Assembly: GCF_001022965.1 (NCBI RefSeq)
Contig: NZ_LECZ01000026.1
Coordinates: 186,001 to 250,000, forward strand
Length of the DNA stretch: 64,000 nucleotides
Direction of reading: 5' to 3'
Source of the DNA: Enterobacter genomosp. O
GTDB taxonomy: Bacteria; Pseudomonadota; Gammaproteobacteria; Enterobacterales; Enterobacteriaceae
Below are positions 54,660 to 64,000 of the stretch, in pieces. The notes under the pieces are model-generated. The model was not told the origin of the DNA, made no database searches, and saw only the letters and a list, made by a program, of their open reading frames with translations. The number at the start of each line of letters is the position of its first letter. The stretch's first letter is position 1. The position numbers and the translations under genes were made by a program.

Positions 54660-55592
54660 TCACGCTTTCTTACCCCATCCCTGCCACTGCTGCTGGACGT
54701 ATTTCACCAGCGTACTGTTGCTGATGCTGTCGCCAATCACAGAGAAGAAGCGGGTCGCGTAGACCGGCTCAAGCGGTTGCTTCGGTACGCAGTGCTTCAC
54801 GCCGCGGAACGGATTACGCGGCGCTGTCGGTGCAGGCTGTGCAGAATTCGGTGTAGAGGTATCCACCTGCGGCTCGTTCAGCAGATCGCTCGGGCGAACC
54901 AGAGTGATATCGGAAGGCAAGGTCGGCAGCATTTGCTGCAGGACACGAACGGTAGACGGGTGCGGGTGACCGATGGCTATGGCCGAGCCGTTGCGGCGGG
55001 CCAGCTGTACCGCGCGATTAAACTGCACGCGAATATCGGCGTCGTTCTGGGTATCATCCAGGAACACCTTGCGCTTAATGACTTTTACGCCCGTTCCCTG
55101 AGCGGCACGCATCGCCTGGCTGTTGCCGATGGTCATGCTGTCGAGGAAATAGAGGTTGTAGCGCTCCAGCGCCTGCATCACCTTCAGCATCCCGTACAGG
55201 CTCGATGTCATCGCACTGCCCATATGGTTGTTCAGCCCTACGGCATACGGCACTTTGTTGTATGCGTCGCGGATGATGCGCTCGATCTCATCGCTGCTCA
55301 TATCCGGGCGGAGGGTATCTTTTTCCAGCGGCTGCTTGCTGAGCGGTGCCATTGGTAGATGGATAAGAACCTGATGGCCAGTATTGTGGGCTTTGGTCGC
55401 CATCTCACGCGCGTGGGGGGCATTTGGAAGGACGGCGACCGAGATGGCTGACGGCATCGCCAGCACCTGGTTTTCATAGTGTGGACGATAACCGAAGTCA
55501 TCAATCACGATTGCGAGCTTACCTGCGTATACCGGAGCAGCCAGCGCCAGCGCGCTGACGACGGAGAGAACTATTCGACGAAACTGAAGCAA
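54660..55592 (-). CDS. yibQ: Divergent polysaccharide deacetylase YibQ
   Basis: 310 residues. A signal peptide (VVSALALAAPVYAG) is followed by the family opening KLAIVIDDFGYRPHYENQVL, then LPMAPLSKQPLEKDTL and GLNNHMGSAMT. Members share the polysaccharide deacetylase fold, but activity is not established. It is periplasmic. It follows envC by 3 nt, so the order gpmI-envC-yibQ forms one leftward operon, as in E. coli. The C-terminal Pro-rich tail (QPAPTAPRNP) and the segment after it are variable. Confidence 0.93.
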   Translation of the reverse strand: MLQFRRIVLSVVSALALAAPVYAGKLAIVIDDFGYRPHYENQVLAMPSAISVAVLPNAPHAREMATKAHNTGHQVLIHLPMAPLSKQPLEKDTLRPDMSSDEIERIIRDAYNKVPYAVGLNNHMGSAMTSSLYGMLKVMQALERYNLYFLDSMTIGNSQAMRAAQGTGVKVIKRKVFLDDTQNDADIRVQFNRAVQLARRNGSAIAIGHPHPSTVRVLQQMLPTLPSDITLVRPSDLLNEPQVDTSTPNSAQPAPTAPRNPFRGVKHCVPKQPLEPVYATRFFSVIGDSISNSTLVKYVQQQWQGWGKKA

Positions 55593-55595
55593 AAC

Positions 55596-56879
55596 TTATC
55601 TTCCCAACCACGGCTGTGGATTGACCGCCTGACCCTGGCGACGAATTTCGAAATAGAGTGACGGGCGGCCCTGACCGCCACTGCTGCCCACAAGGGCGAT
55701 GGGTTGGCCCGCGCGCACCTGCGTGCCGACGCTGACCAGCGCGCTCTGGTTGTAGCCATAGAGGCTCATATCGCCTTTACCGTGTTCGACCACTACCACC
55801 AGCCCATAACCCTGCAGCCAGTCGGCCAGAATCACGCGGCCATCGGCAATGGCTTTCACTTCGCTACCTTCAGACGCACCGATAACTATCCCTTTCCAAC
55901 GTAGCTCACCCTGCAGCTGTTCGCCATAGCGATGCAGAATTGAGCCGCGAACGGGCCAGAAAGCCTGACCGCGAGGAGAGCCTAAGCCGCCGGTACGCGA
56001 CATCAGGGAACGTTCGCTTTCGCTTGGCTTGTAGGTGGTCCCTTTACGGGACGCTTCCTGCTGCTTGTCGCGAACGGCCTGCGCCTCGCGCGCCTCTTTT
56101 TCGGCACGCGCTTTCGCCGCGGCTTCCGCACGGGCGATGCTGTTACGCAGTTTGGATTCGTTGGCGCGCATTTCGCCAAGCTGGCTCTGACCTTCCTGAA
56201 TGGAGGACTCAAGGCCGGAAAGGGTTTTCTTACGCTCGTTGCGCGCCTGCTCAAGTTTCGCCTGCTGGGCCTGCCGATCGTAGAGTAGCGTCTGCTGCTG
56301 GCTCTGCTTCTCTTCCAGCTCGGCTTTTTGCGTGGTGACCTCTTCGCGCGTCTGCTTCAGCTGCGCGATCGTTTCCTGACGCGCCTGGTTCAGATAGCCA
56401 AAGTAGGCCTGCAGACGCTGGCCGCGCTGGCTCTCTTCACCGCTGAGGATCAGTTGCAGGCCAGTGTGCTCACCCTGGCGGAATGCAGCATCCAGCTGTG
56501 CCGCAAGATTGCGCTCTTGTGCATCACGCTGGCGTTCCAGTTTGGCAATCGACGCGTTCATCTCGTCGATCTGTTTATTCAACTGGGCGAGGGTGTTTTG
56601 CGTTTCACGTAATTGACGTGCGGCGGCGGAGATGGCCTCTTCCTGCTGCTTAAGCTGGGCGAGCAGGGTGGCGCGCTGCTGCTGCTGCTGGCGAACCGCA
56701 CGCTCTTTAGCGGCGATATCGGCCTGAATGGATTTGAGCTGATCGCGGTCATCCGCGTGGGCGGATGCGGCGCACAGCAATACGCCAGCGCTGAGTGCGC
56801 TGGCGCAAAGCAAAGGTCTGACTGATAACCTAAGCGGCTTCACGACCCATGTGATTGAAAAAATCGCCTTTCCCCTCAT
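55596..56879 (-). CDS. envC: Murein hydrolase activator EnvC
   Basis: 427 residues from the ATG at 56879; E. coli EnvC is 419, so a later start (for example a GTG giving a start at KPLRL) is possible. A signal peptide ends at ASAHADD. A long coiled coil rich in Gln and Arg (~45-280) recruits the protein to FtsEX, and a C-terminal LytM domain (~320-427) with GQGRPSLYFEIRRQG lacks part of the metallo-site and acts as an activator of the amidases AmiA and AmiB at the septum. Confidence 0.96.
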   Translation of the reverse strand: MRGKAIFSITWVVKPLRLSVRPLLCASALSAGVLLCAASAHADDRDQLKSIQADIAAKERAVRQQQQQRATLLAQLKQQEEAISAAARQLRETQNTLAQLNKQIDEMNASIAKLERQRDAQERNLAAQLDAAFRQGEHTGLQLILSGEESQRGQRLQAYFGYLNQARQETIAQLKQTREEVTTQKAELEEKQSQQQTLLYDRQAQQAKLEQARNERKKTLSGLESSIQEGQSQLGEMRANESKLRNSIARAEAAAKARAEKEAREAQAVRDKQQEASRKGTTYKPSESERSLMSRTGGLGSPRGQAFWPVRGSILHRYGEQLQGELRWKGIVIGASEGSEVKAIADGRVILADWLQGYGLVVVVEHGKGDMSLYGYNQSALVSVGTQVRAGQPIALVGSSGGQGRPSLYFEIRRQGQAVNPQPWLGR

Positions 56880-56888
56880 GGGGAGCGA

Positions 56889-58433
56889 TTATTCCACGAT
56901 GAACAGCGGCTTACCAGTCATCTCTTCAGGGATCGGCATACCCATCAGCGACAACATGGTTGGCGCGATGTCAGAAAGCTTGCCGCCTTCCACTGCTTTC
57001 AGTGATTTATCACCAACATAAATCAGCGGAACCGGCAGGTTGGTATGGGCCGTGTGCGCCTGGCCGGTCGCCGGGTCGCGCATCTGTTCAGCGTTGCCGT
57101 GGTCAGCGGTGATCAGCAGCTGGCCGCCAACGGATTCCACCGCTTTCGCAACCTGCTCAACGCAGTTGTCCAGCGCTTCAACCGCTTTCACCGCCGCTTC
57201 CATCACCCCGGTATGACCGACCATGTCGCCATTCGGGTAGTTGCAGATGATGGTGTCGTATTTGCCGCTTTCGATGGCCGCAACCAGTTTTTCAGTCAGC
57301 TCGGCAGAGCTCATTTCTGGCTGCAGATCGTAAGTGGCCACTTTCGGCGAATTAATCAGAATGCGGTCTTCGCCTTTGAACGGCTCTTCAACGCCGCCGT
57401 TAAAGAAGAAGGTCACGTGCGCATATTTCTCGGTTTCAGAGATGCGCAGCTGTGTCTTATCGTTCTTCGCCATCCACTCACCAAAGGTGTTTGCCAGCGA
57501 GGCCGGCGGGTAAGCGCATGGGGCTTTGATATCGGCGGCGTATTCGGTCAGCTGGATGAAGTCCAGTTTCACCACTTTCTTGCGGGCGAAACCGTCGAAG
57601 TCGCTGTTGACGAACGCACGGGTGATTTCACGCGCGCGGTCAGCGCGGAAGTTCATGAAGATCAGCGCGTCGCCATCTTCCATCGCGGCATCCGGCTGGC
57701 CTTCAGCGCGAATCACGGACGCTTTCACGAATTCGTCGTTTTCATCACGCGCGTAAGCGGCTTCCAGCGCTTCCACGGCGGTCGCGAACTGGAATTCACC
57801 TTTTGCCAGGGTCATCAGGTCATAGGCCTGTTCTACGCGATCCCAGCGGTTGTCGCGGTCCATGGCGTAATAACGGCCAATGATGGATGCAACGCGGCCT
57901 TTGCCCAGCGCGGCGAATTTGTCTTCGAAGGCTTTCAGGGAGCCTTTTGCGCTGCGCGGTGGCGTATCGCGACCGTCCAGGAAGGCGTGCAGATAGATTT
58001 TTTCCGCACCGCGCTCAGCGGCCAGCTCAACCATCGCCATGATGTGATCTTCGTGGCTGTGAACGCCGCCTGCAGAGAGCAGGCCCATGATGTGTACGGC
58101 CTTACCAGCGGCAACGGCTTTATCAACCGCGCCAGACAGCGTTGGGTTGGAGAAGAAGGTACGTTCTTTAATTTCAACGTCCAGACGCGTCAGATCCTGA
58201 TACACGATACGCCCGGCGCCCAGGTTAACGTGACCCACTTCGGAGTTGCCCATCTGGCGGTCCGGCAGGCCCACTTCCAGGCCAGACGCGTCAATCAGCG
58301 TATGCGGACGTTTTGCCCACAGCGCATCCATGACCGGGGTTTTGGCGTTGAAAATAGCGTTATCCTGGCTGTCTTCACGGTAGCCATAGCCATCCAGAAT
58401 CACCAGTACCATAGGTTTTTTAGAAACCGACAT
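56889..58433 (-). CDS. gpmI: 2,3-bisphosphoglycerate-independent phosphoglycerate mutase
   Basis: 514 residues from the ATG at 58433, the E. coli length. It is a manganese enzyme of the alkaline phosphatase superfamily; [11 protein letters not shown] holds a metal Asp and [15 protein letters not shown] the phosphoserine. It interconverts 3- and 2-phosphoglycerate in glycolysis. It diverges from yibN over 247 nt. Confidence 0.98.
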   Translation of the reverse strand: MSVSKKPMVLVILDGYGYREDSQDNAIFNAKTPVMDALWAKRPHTLIDASGLEVGLPDRQMGNSEVGHVNLGAGRIVYQDLTRLDVEIKERTFFSNPTLSGAVDKAVAAGKAVHIMGLLSAGGVHSHEDHIMAMVELAAERGAEKIYLHAFLDGRDTPPRSAKGSLKAFEDKFAALGKGRVASIIGRYYAMDRDNRWDRVEQAYDLMTLAKGEFQFATAVEALEAAYARDENDEFVKASVIRAEGQPDAAMEDGDALIFMNFRADRAREITRAFVNSDFDGFARKKVVKLDFIQLTEYAADIKAPCAYPPASLANTFGEWMAKNDKTQLRISETEKYAHVTFFFNGGVEEPFKGEDRILINSPKVATYDLQPEMSSAELTEKLVAAIESGKYDTIICNYPNGDMVGHTGVMEAAVKAVEALDNCVEQVAKAVESVGGQLLITADHGNAEQMRDPATGQAHTAHTNLPVPLIYVGDKSLKAVEGGKLSDIAPTMLSLMGMPIPEEMTGKPLFIVE

Positions 58434-58680
58434 TGCGACAACCTCATGCTCAAGAGTCAAAATTTGCGTAATTTTACTACAGCTGAATCGATCAAATAGC
58501 CACAGAAGATCAAAGAAAGCGCAGGGGCAAGGGGGTGACCAGACCATTTTGAGGCATTTTTTTAGGTGGCATGCCGCAGAAAATGGATTAGGTTATGGTC
58601 GCTGGCTGTATTTGCCAGAACGCACAGGTATACTCCTGTCCTGGTTTTTTTTATCACTTAGTCGGGAGTAGTTACCCTCC

Positions 58681-59112
58681 ATGCAAGAAATTATGCAATT
58701 CGTTAGCCGCCATCCGGTACTGAGCATCGCGTGGATTGGCCTGCTGGCTGCTGTGCTGTTCACCACATTTAAGAGCCTGACGTCTAAGATTAAGGTTATC
58801 ACCCGTGGTGAAGCGACGCGTCTGATTAACAAAGAAGATGCCGTCGTTGTCGATCTGCGTCAGCGTGACGATTTCCGTAAAGGTCACATTGCGGGTGCAA
58901 TCAACCTGTTGCCAGCTGAAATCAAAGCGAACAACGTCGGTGAGCTTGAGAAACATAAAGCCCAGCCGATTATCGTTGTTGATGCGACCGGCATGCAGGC
59001 ACAGGAATCTGCCAGCGCGCTTCATAAAGCGGGCTTCGAAAACGTAACGGTGCTGAAAGAAGGTATTTCCGGCTGGAGCGGGGAGAATCTTCCTTTGGTT
59101 CGCGGTAAATAA
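58681..59112 (+). CDS. yibN: Rhodanese-like protein YibN
   Basis: 143 residues. One N-terminal transmembrane helix (~15-32) is followed by a rhodanese domain: [20 protein letters not shown] and a C-terminal [14 protein letters not shown]. The usual active-site cysteine loop reads [11 protein letters not shown], with no Cys, so it is probably not a sulfurtransferase. It leads the yibN-grxC-secB-gpsA run. Confidence 0.94.
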   Translation: MQEIMQFVSRHPVLSIAWIGLLAAVLFTTFKSLTSKIKVITRGEATRLINKEDAVVVDLRQRDDFRKGHIAGAINLLPAEIKANNVGELEKHKAQPIIVVDATGMQAQESASALHKAGFENVTVLKEGISGWSGENLPLVRGK

Positions 59113-59123
59113 GGAGTTCAGTC

Positions 59124-59375
59124 ATGGCCAATATTGAGATCTATACCAAAGCGACGTGCCCGTTCTGCCATCGCGCGAAAGCGCTGCTGAACAGCAAAGG
59201 CGTCACGTTCCAGGAACTGCCGATCGACGGTGACGCGATCAAACGCGAAGAGATGATCAAACGTAGCGGTCGTACGACGGTTCCGCAGATTTTTATTGAT
59301 GCGCAGCACATTGGCGGCTGTGATGACTTGTATGCGCTCGACGCCCGTGGTGGACTCGATCCGCTGCTGAGCTAA
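59124..59375 (+). CDS. grxC: Glutaredoxin 3
   Basis: 83 residues. The redox pair is in TCPFCHRAK, with the cis-proline TVP loop and [10 protein letters not shown] glutathione site. It reduces disulfides and mixed glutathione disulfides. It starts 11 nt after yibN. Confidence 0.97.
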   Translation: MANIEIYTKATCPFCHRAKALLNSKGVTFQELPIDGDAIKREEMIKRSGRTTVPQIFIDAQHIGGCDDLYALDARGGLDPLLS

Positions 59376-59407
59376 GAGACTTTAGGACAATTAAAAAGGG
59401 TTTTTCC

Positions 59408-59875
59408 ATGTCAGAACAAAACAATACCGAAATGACTTTCCAGATCCAGCGCATCTACACCAAAGATGTTTCTTATGAAGCACCAAATGCGCCGCATGTT
59501 TTCCAGAAAGACTGGCAGCCAGAGGTTAAACTTGATCTGGATACCGCATCTACCCAGCTGGCAGATGACGTGTATGAAGTCGTACTGCGTGTGACCGTTA
59601 CCGCGTCTCTGGGCGAAGAAACTGCTTTCCTGTGTGAAGTACAGCAGGGCGGCATCTTCTCTATCGGCGGTATCGAAGGCAACCAGATGGCGCATTGCCT
59701 GGGTGCGTACTGCCCGAACATTCTGTTCCCGTACGCGCGTGAATGCATCACCAGCCTGGTTTCTCGCGGTACATTCCCGCAACTGAACCTTGCGCCAGTT
59801 AACTTTGATGCGCTGTTCATGAACTATCTGCAGCAGCAGGCTGGCGAAGGTGCTGAACAACATCAGGATGCCTGA
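59408..59875 (+). CDS. secB: Protein-export chaperone SecB
   Basis: 155 residues. [20 protein letters not shown] is the family N-terminus, and the acidic C-terminal end is the SecA contact. It holds preproteins unfolded for the Sec translocon. The TGA shares one nucleotide with the gpsA ATG. Confidence 0.98.
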   Translation: MSEQNNTEMTFQIQRIYTKDVSYEAPNAPHVFQKDWQPEVKLDLDTASTQLADDVYEVVLRVTVTASLGEETAFLCEVQQGGIFSIGGIEGNQMAHCLGAYCPNILFPYARECITSLVSRGTFPQLNLAPVNFDALFMNYLQQQAGEGAEQHQDA

Positions 59876-60894
59876 TGAGCACTGTTAATGCGTCAATGAC
59901 TGTGATCGGTGCCGGCTCATACGGCACCGCTCTTGCCATCACGCTGGCAAGAAATGGTCACGAAGTGGTTCTCTGGGGCCACGATCCAAAACATATCGCC
60001 ACGCTGCAGCGCGACCGTTGCAACGTCGCGTTTCTCCCGGACGTTCCGTTCCCCGACTCCCTGCACCTTGAAAGCGACCTTGCGACCGCGCTGGCGGCCA
60101 GCCGCAACATTCTGATTGTGGTCCCGAGCCATGTATTTGGCGAAGTGCTGCGTCAGATTAAGCCGCTGATGCGCCCGGATGCGCGCATTGTCTGGGCGAC
60201 AAAAGGGCTGGAAGCCGAAACTGGACGCCTGCTGCAGGACGTTGCCCGCGAAGCGCTGGGTGATGAGATCCCGCTGGCGGTCATCTCCGGCCCGACCTTT
60301 GCCAAAGAGCTGGCCGCTGGCCTGCCAACGGCGATTTCGCTGGCATCAACCGATCAGACCTTCTCCGACGATCTGCAACAGCTGCTGCACTGCGGCAAGA
60401 GCTTCCGCGTCTACAGCAACCCCGATTTTATCGGCGTACAGCTGGGCGGTGCGGTGAAGAACGTGATTGCGATTGGTGCCGGGATGTCCGACGGCATTGG
60501 CTTCGGTGCCAACGCGCGTACGGCGCTGATCACCCGAGGGCTGACCGAGATGTCCCGCCTTGGCGAAGCGCTGGGCGCCGATCCGGCCACCTTTATGGGG
60601 ATGGCGGGCCTGGGCGATCTGGTGCTGACCTGTACCGACAACCAGTCTCGTAACCGCCGTTTTGGCATGATGCTCGGACAGGGCAGCGATGTAAAAGGCG
60701 CGCAGGAGAAGATTGGTCAGGTGGTTGAAGGCTACCGCAATACCAAAGAAGTTCGCGAGTTGGCGCACCGGTTTGGTGTCGAAATGCCAATAACCGAGGA
60801 AATTTATCAGGTATTGTATTGCGGAAAAAATGCGCGCGAGGCAGCATTGACCTTATTAGGTCGTGCGCGCAAGGACGAGCGCAGCAGTAACTAG
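59875..60894 (+). CDS. gpsA: Glycerol-3-phosphate dehydrogenase [NAD(P)+]
   Basis: 339 residues. The Rossmann loop is [20 protein letters not shown], the catalytic Lys lies in [18 protein letters not shown], and [15 protein letters not shown] is conserved. It supplies sn-glycerol 3-phosphate for phospholipid synthesis. It is translationally coupled to secB. Confidence 0.98.
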   Translation: MSTVNASMTVIGAGSYGTALAITLARNGHEVVLWGHDPKHIATLQRDRCNVAFLPDVPFPDSLHLESDLATALAASRNILIVVPSHVFGEVLRQIKPLMRPDARIVWATKGLEAETGRLLQDVAREALGDEIPLAVISGPTFAKELAAGLPTAISLASTDQTFSDDLQQLLHCGKSFRVYSNPDFIGVQLGGAVKNVIAIGAGMSDGIGFGANARTALITRGLTEMSRLGEALGADPATFMGMAGLGDLVLTCTDNQSRNRRFGMMLGQGSDVKGAQEKIGQVVEGYRNTKEVRELAHRFGVEMPITEEIYQVLYCGKNAREAALTLLGRARKDERSSN

Positions 60895-60913
60895 TCGGAA
60901 CCGTTATCACCTG

Positions 60914-60947
60914 AATGACCCAGCCAGCGCAGAACTGGCTGGTCATT
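60914..60947 (+). terminator. Hairpin between gpsA and cysE
   Basis: AATGACC-C-AGCCAG (60914-60927) pairs with CTGGCTGGTCATT (60935-60947), a 13-bp stem with one bulged C. There is no strong T run, so it may slow or end transcription only partly before cysE. Confidence 0.5.
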
Positions 60948-60969
60948 ATACTATCGTCTGGAGTTAGCA

Positions 60970-61791
60970 ATGCCGTGTGAAGAACTGGATATCGTCTGGA
61001 ATAATATTAAAGCCGAAGCCCGGGCCCTGGCGGACTGCGAGCCTATGCTGGCCAGTTTCTACCACGCAACGTTACTCAAGCATGAAAACCTGGGCAGCGC
61101 GCTCAGCTACATGCTTGCCAACAAGCTGGCTTCCTCGATCATGCCGGCTATCGCCATTCGCGAAGTGGTCGAAGAGGCCTACGCCGCAGACCCGGAAATG
61201 ATCGCCTCTGCCGCCTGTGATATTCAGGCCGTGCGCACGCGTGACCCGGCAGTCGATAAATATTCTACGCCGTTGCTGTACCTGAAAGGCTTCCACGCCC
61301 TACAGGCTTACCGCATCGGCCACTGGTTATGGAATGAAGGCCGCCGCGCGCTGGCTATTTTCCTGCAAAACCAGGTCTCCGTGACCTTCCAGGTCGATAT
61401 TCACCCGGCCGCGAAAATTGGCCGCGGGATCATGCTCGACCACGCCACCGGAATTGTTGTCGGTGAAACGGCGGTCATTGAAGATGACGTCTCCATTTTG
61501 CAGTCGGTGACCCTGGGTGGTACCGGTAAAACCAGCGGCGATCGCCATCCGAAAATTCGTGAAGGGGTGATGATAGGCGCGGGTGCCAAAATCCTCGGCA
61601 ATATCGAAGTCGGGCGTGGGGCGAAGATTGGCGCGGGTTCGGTTGTGCTCCAGCCTGTGCCGCCGCACACCACTGCCGCTGGCGTGCCGGCGCGCATCGT
61701 CGGCAAACCTGACAGCGATAAGCCGTCCATGGACATGGATCAGCACTTCAACGGCATCCACCATACCTTTGAGTATGGTGACGGCATCTGA
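60970..61791 (+). CDS. cysE: Serine acetyltransferase
   Basis: 273 residues. An N-terminal helical domain is followed by left-handed beta-helix hexapeptide repeats from ~140, with ILDH-like IMLDHATGIVVGETAVI and GGTGKTSGDRHPKI holding the active site. It makes O-acetylserine for cysteine synthesis and is feedback-inhibited by cysteine. The C-terminal tail YGDGI is the piece that binds CysK. Confidence 0.98.
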   Translation: MPCEELDIVWNNIKAEARALADCEPMLASFYHATLLKHENLGSALSYMLANKLASSIMPAIAIREVVEEAYAADPEMIASAACDIQAVRTRDPAVDKYSTPLLYLKGFHALQAYRIGHWLWNEGRRALAIFLQNQVSVTFQVDIHPAAKIGRGIMLDHATGIVVGETAVIEDDVSILQSVTLGGTGKTSGDRHPKIREGVMIGAGAKILGNIEVGRGAKIGAGSVVLQPVPPHTTAAGVPARIVGKPDSDKPSMDMDQHFNGIHHTFEYGDGI

Positions 61792-61796
61792 GATTT

Positions 61797-61823
61797 TGCC
61801 CGGTGGCGCTGCGCTTACCGGGC
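61797..61823. repeat. REP-like element between cysE and trmL
   Basis: TGCCCGGTGGCGCTGCGC followed by TTACCGGGC has GCCCGGT / ACCGGGC arms typical of a single REP, in the 32-nt gap between convergent genes. Confidence 0.8.
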
Positions 61824-62294
61824 CTACCTTAATATGGCGCCCGGATACCCCAGCTGGCGCCAGGCTTCATACACCACCACCGACACCGCGTTCGACAGGT
61901 TCATGCTGCGGCTGTCCGGCATCATCGGAATGCGGATTTTCTGCTCAGCGGGCAGGGCATCGAGAATAGTGGCGGGCAGGCCGCGCGTCTCTGGGCCAAA
62001 CATCAGATAGTCACCTTCCTGATAGCTCACGGCGCTGTGCGCTGGCGTACCTTTGGTGGTCAGGGCGAACATGCGCTGCGGCTTTTCGGTTTCCAGAAAC
62101 GCGGCGTAATCATGATGGCGAACCACGGCGGTAAATTCGTGATAATCCAGACCCGCGCGGCGCAGGCGCTTGTCGTCCCACGTAAAGCCCATCGGCTCAA
62201 TGATATGCAGGCGAAAACCGGTGTTCGCGCACAGGCGGATGATATTGCCGGTATTCGGCGGAATTTCTGGTTCGAATAAAACGATGTTAAGCAT
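61824..62294 (-). CDS. trmL: tRNA (cytidine/uridine-2'-O)-methyltransferase TrmL
   Basis: 156 residues, the small SPOUT enzyme that methylates the wobble position of tRNA-Leu. [31 protein letters not shown] and the knot-forming [20 protein letters not shown] are conserved. In E. coli it is next to lldD; here a transporter gene lies between. Confidence 0.97.
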   Translation of the reverse strand: MLNIVLFEPEIPPNTGNIIRLCANTGFRLHIIEPMGFTWDDKRLRRAGLDYHEFTAVVRHHDYAAFLETEKPQRMFALTTKGTPAHSAVSYQEGDYLMFGPETRGLPATILDALPAEQKIRIPMMPDSRSMNLSNAVSVVVYEAWRQLGYPGAILR

Positions 62295-62339
62295 GCTGCC
62301 CCCTTAATTGCGGGGGCAGAATAGCAGAAAAGAGAGGGA

Positions 62340-63680
62340 CTACGCGACGCCGGGTTCCTGCGAGCGGCTGTACAGCATTTTGTAGACGGTTGCCGCAGCG
62401 GCCACCAGGGCGGGTACGCTGAGAATCATTAAAATACTGTCTGCCTGCCACTGCATGGAAAGAAGCTGGGCGCTGGTCATGGTTCCCGCCACGCCGCCAA
62501 AGCGGCCGATCCCCTGCATCCAGGCGATGCCCGTCGCACGGCACTCGGTAGGGTAAAAGGTGGCGGCCAGGGTTTGCATGCCCGATTGCGCGCCGTTCAT
62601 CGCGATCCCCATCAGGAAGATCAGCCCGCCAAACAGGGCGATATGGTTATGCTCCATGCCGAGCAGCAGGATCAGCCCCATCGTCAGGACAAACCCGCCC
62701 GCGACCACCTTGTGCGCTTCCCAGCGGTCCATCATCCAGCCTGCGAGCAGAATGCCTGCGGTACCGCCGAAGGTGAACAGCGAAGTCAGCCATGCGGATT
62801 CCGCCAGGGCATAGCCCATCCCCTGCATCAGCGTCGGCATCCAGCTCAGCAGAACGTAGTAAATAACCAGCCCCATAAAATAGGTCACCCACAGCATCAG
62901 GGTGCCGGGCAGCCAGGGCATGGAAAACAGCTGCGACACGCTCCCCTTTTTAGACGCGGTTTTCTCCTCCGCCAGGAAAAAGCCCGAGACGCTCTCCAGC
63001 GTGCTGCGGGAGAACCGGCTGGCGATACGGCGGATCTGCATAACGTCTTTCCCGCGCTGCACCAGAAACTTCACCGACTCCGGTAAAAGCAGCGCCAGCA
63101 GCAGGGTTAAAATCAGCGGAGCAATTGCGCCGGTCAACAGCACGCTTCGCCAGCCGTGGTGGGGGATAAGCCATGAAGAGATCGCGCCGCCGCCTGCGGC
63201 ACCCAGGGGGAAGCCGCAGTACATGGTATTAATCGCCATGGCGCGGCAGCGCTGGGGGGCAAACTCGGAGATAAGCGTAATGGCGTTCGGCATGGCGGCA
63301 CCCAGCCCCAGGCCGGTCAGGAAGCGCCATAGCGTCAGGGTATTCAGACTTTGCGCCCAGGCCGTCCCCAGGCTCGCGAGGCCGAAGAACAGGCAGGAGA
63401 AGACCAGCACGCGCTTGCGTCCCACCCGGTCTGATACCGGACCTGCGATCAGCGCGCCCAGCGACAGCCCCAGCAGCGCCGCGCTTAGTACCGGGCCCAG
63501 ATCCTGTTTATGGATCCCCCATTCTGCCGACAGCGTAGGCGCAATGTAGCCCATCGCCGCGGTATCGAAACCATCGATTGCCAGAACCAGAAAGCCCAGC
63601 ACAATAAGAAGCCAGTGAAATCCTGAAAAGCGACTTTCATCGATCACCTGCTGAATATCCACCTTACCTGAATACGTCAT
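62340..63680 (-). CDS. MFS transporter, aromatic acid:H+ symporter type
   Basis: 446 residues from the ATG at 63680, which has GGGGAG upstream. It has twelve transmembrane helices. The N-terminal helix 1 has VLGFLVLAIDGFDTAAMGYI with the Asp typical of the aromatic acid:H+ symporter (PcaK/BenK/MhpT) group; motif A is GPVSDRVGRKR in loop 2-3 and a second copy-like AGWMMDRWEAHK in loop 8-9. It probably imports a small aromatic or other carboxylate; the substrate is unknown. It is flanked by its own upstream region and is an accessory gene between trmL and lldD. Confidence 0.85.
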   Translation of the reverse strand: MTYSGKVDIQQVIDESRFSGFHWLLIVLGFLVLAIDGFDTAAMGYIAPTLSAEWGIHKQDLGPVLSAALLGLSLGALIAGPVSDRVGRKRVLVFSCLFFGLASLGTAWAQSLNTLTLWRFLTGLGLGAAMPNAITLISEFAPQRCRAMAINTMYCGFPLGAAGGGAISSWLIPHHGWRSVLLTGAIAPLILTLLLALLLPESVKFLVQRGKDVMQIRRIASRFSRSTLESVSGFFLAEEKTASKKGSVSQLFSMPWLPGTLMLWVTYFMGLVIYYVLLSWMPTLMQGMGYALAESAWLTSLFTFGGTAGILLAGWMMDRWEAHKVVAGGFVLTMGLILLLGMEHNHIALFGGLIFLMGIAMNGAQSGMQTLAATFYPTECRATGIAWMQGIGRFGGVAGTMTSAQLLSMQWQADSILMILSVPALVAAAATVYKMLYSRSQEPGVA

Positions 63681-63725
63681 ACGCTCCCCTCTGATGTGAT
63701 GTTGTTTTTGTGTTCTTGTATTTGC

Positions 63726-63737
63726 TTGTCTATACAA
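63726..63737. promoter_or_regulatory. Possible GntR-type operator upstream of the MFS gene
   Basis: TTGTCTATACAA is a short palindrome of the TTGT-N4-ACAA kind bound by some GntR-family repressors, 46 nt before the transporter start. No regulator gene is in the window, so this is a suggestion only. Confidence 0.35.
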
Positions 63738-63803
63738 TTGCGGACGGCAGGTGGATGTCAAATTTTCTTATCCAATATGTTATCTGGATGTTATTTTTGA
63801 CGT

Positions 63804-63833
63804 AAAAAAAGCGCCCGAGGGGGAATCGGGCGC
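63804..63833 (-). terminator. Terminator of the lld operon
   Basis: On the minus strand GCGCCCGA / TCGGGCGC (63826-63833, 63811-63818) forms an 8-bp stem with a 7-nt loop, followed by seven Ts (63804-63810). It closes lldD before the transporter gene. Confidence 0.92.
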
Positions 63834-63861
63834 GTGAAAAAGAGGTGTTAAGGGGAAAGAT

Positions 63862-64000
63862 TCAGGCCGCGTTACCCTGAGCAAGCGGAGCCAGCGCTGC
63901 CGGTAGCTGGCGTAATTCCTGCACCAGAGAGTCTTTGCTGATTTCACCGATTGTTTTCGCGCCGGTCAGCGTCATCGCGACCTTCATCTCTTTCTCGATC
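63862..64000 (-). CDS. lldD: L-lactate dehydrogenase (FMN), 3' end
   Basis: Partial. The last ~45 residues are read on the minus strand: [18 protein letters not shown], then KDSLVQEL and the terminal PLAQGNAA. This matches the C-terminus of LldD, the membrane-associated FMN enzyme that oxidises L-lactate to pyruvate. The rest of the gene lies beyond the right edge. Confidence 0.93.
   Translation of the reverse strand, partial: IEKEMKVAMTLTGAKTIGEISKDSLVQELRQLPAALAPLAQGNAA

Noticed and set aside
57045-58499. 484-codon open frame on the + strand opposite gpmI
   Set aside because: It mirrors gpmI in a GC-rich, strongly codon-biased gene; it has no family motif, and the gpmI reading is certain.

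Overview
The window is a chromosomal segment of a member of the Enterobacteriaceae, most likely Enterobacter or a close relative. The right half keeps the order found around the E. coli pyrE-waa-cysE region (yicC, rph, pyrE, slmA, dut, coaBC, radC, rpmB, rpmG, mutM, coaD, waaA, waaQ/C/F, hldD, kbl, tdh, yibQ, envC, gpmI, yibN, grxC, secB, gpsA, cysE, trmL, lldD). It carries waaE and a WabG-like transferase, as Klebsiella/Enterobacter-type cores do. The genus is inferred; no rRNA gene is present.

Layout. (A) 1-6532: a surface-glycan/flagellin-modification block, all on the + strand. It holds a GT2 + GT25-like fusion, a shortened FliB-like protein, a GT25 + TagF-like fusion, a Bcs1-like bifunctional CDP-ribitol synthesis enzyme and an alpha/beta-hydrolase-like protein. 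The last three are clearly more AT-rich than their surroundings. (B) 6594-27399: the second half of a Flag-2 (lateral, peritrichous-type) flagellar locus. It runs lfgNMA (-), lfgBCDEFGHIJKL-lafW (+), a membrane regulator pair lafZ plus partner (-), flagellin lafA, then lafBCDEFSTU (+). The lfi/lfh export genes and the regulator lafK are not in the window and presumably lie to the left. (C) 27415-29939: a YafL-like NlpC/P60 protein and a plasmid-type ParM/ParR pair on the chromosome. (D) 30020-37729: housekeeping genes. (E) 37733-54623: LPS inner/outer core genes in two blocks, split by hldD/kbl/tdh; waaL, a phosphoethanolamine transferase and two transferases lie in the distal, AT-richer block. 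(F) 54660-64000: yibQ to cysE, trmL, an MFS aromatic-acid-type transporter, and the 3' end of lldD.

How it works together. Two near-perfect sigma-54 promoters lie the same distance (48 nt) before lfgB and lafB. This fits a LafK/sigma-54 class II tier that makes the hook-basal body and, through the lafB operon, the dedicated sigma factor LafS. LafS would then drive lafA, with LfgM as anti-sigma factor. LfgJ lacks a muramidase domain; the NlpC/P60 protein directly downstream of lafU is a candidate for wall remodelling.

The most interesting part is block A. It encodes synthesis of CDP-ribitol and a polyol-phosphate transferase next to flagellar assembly genes. That suggests a teichoic-acid-like (ribitol-phosphate) decoration of the lateral flagellin or the cell surface, a combination I do not know to have been described.
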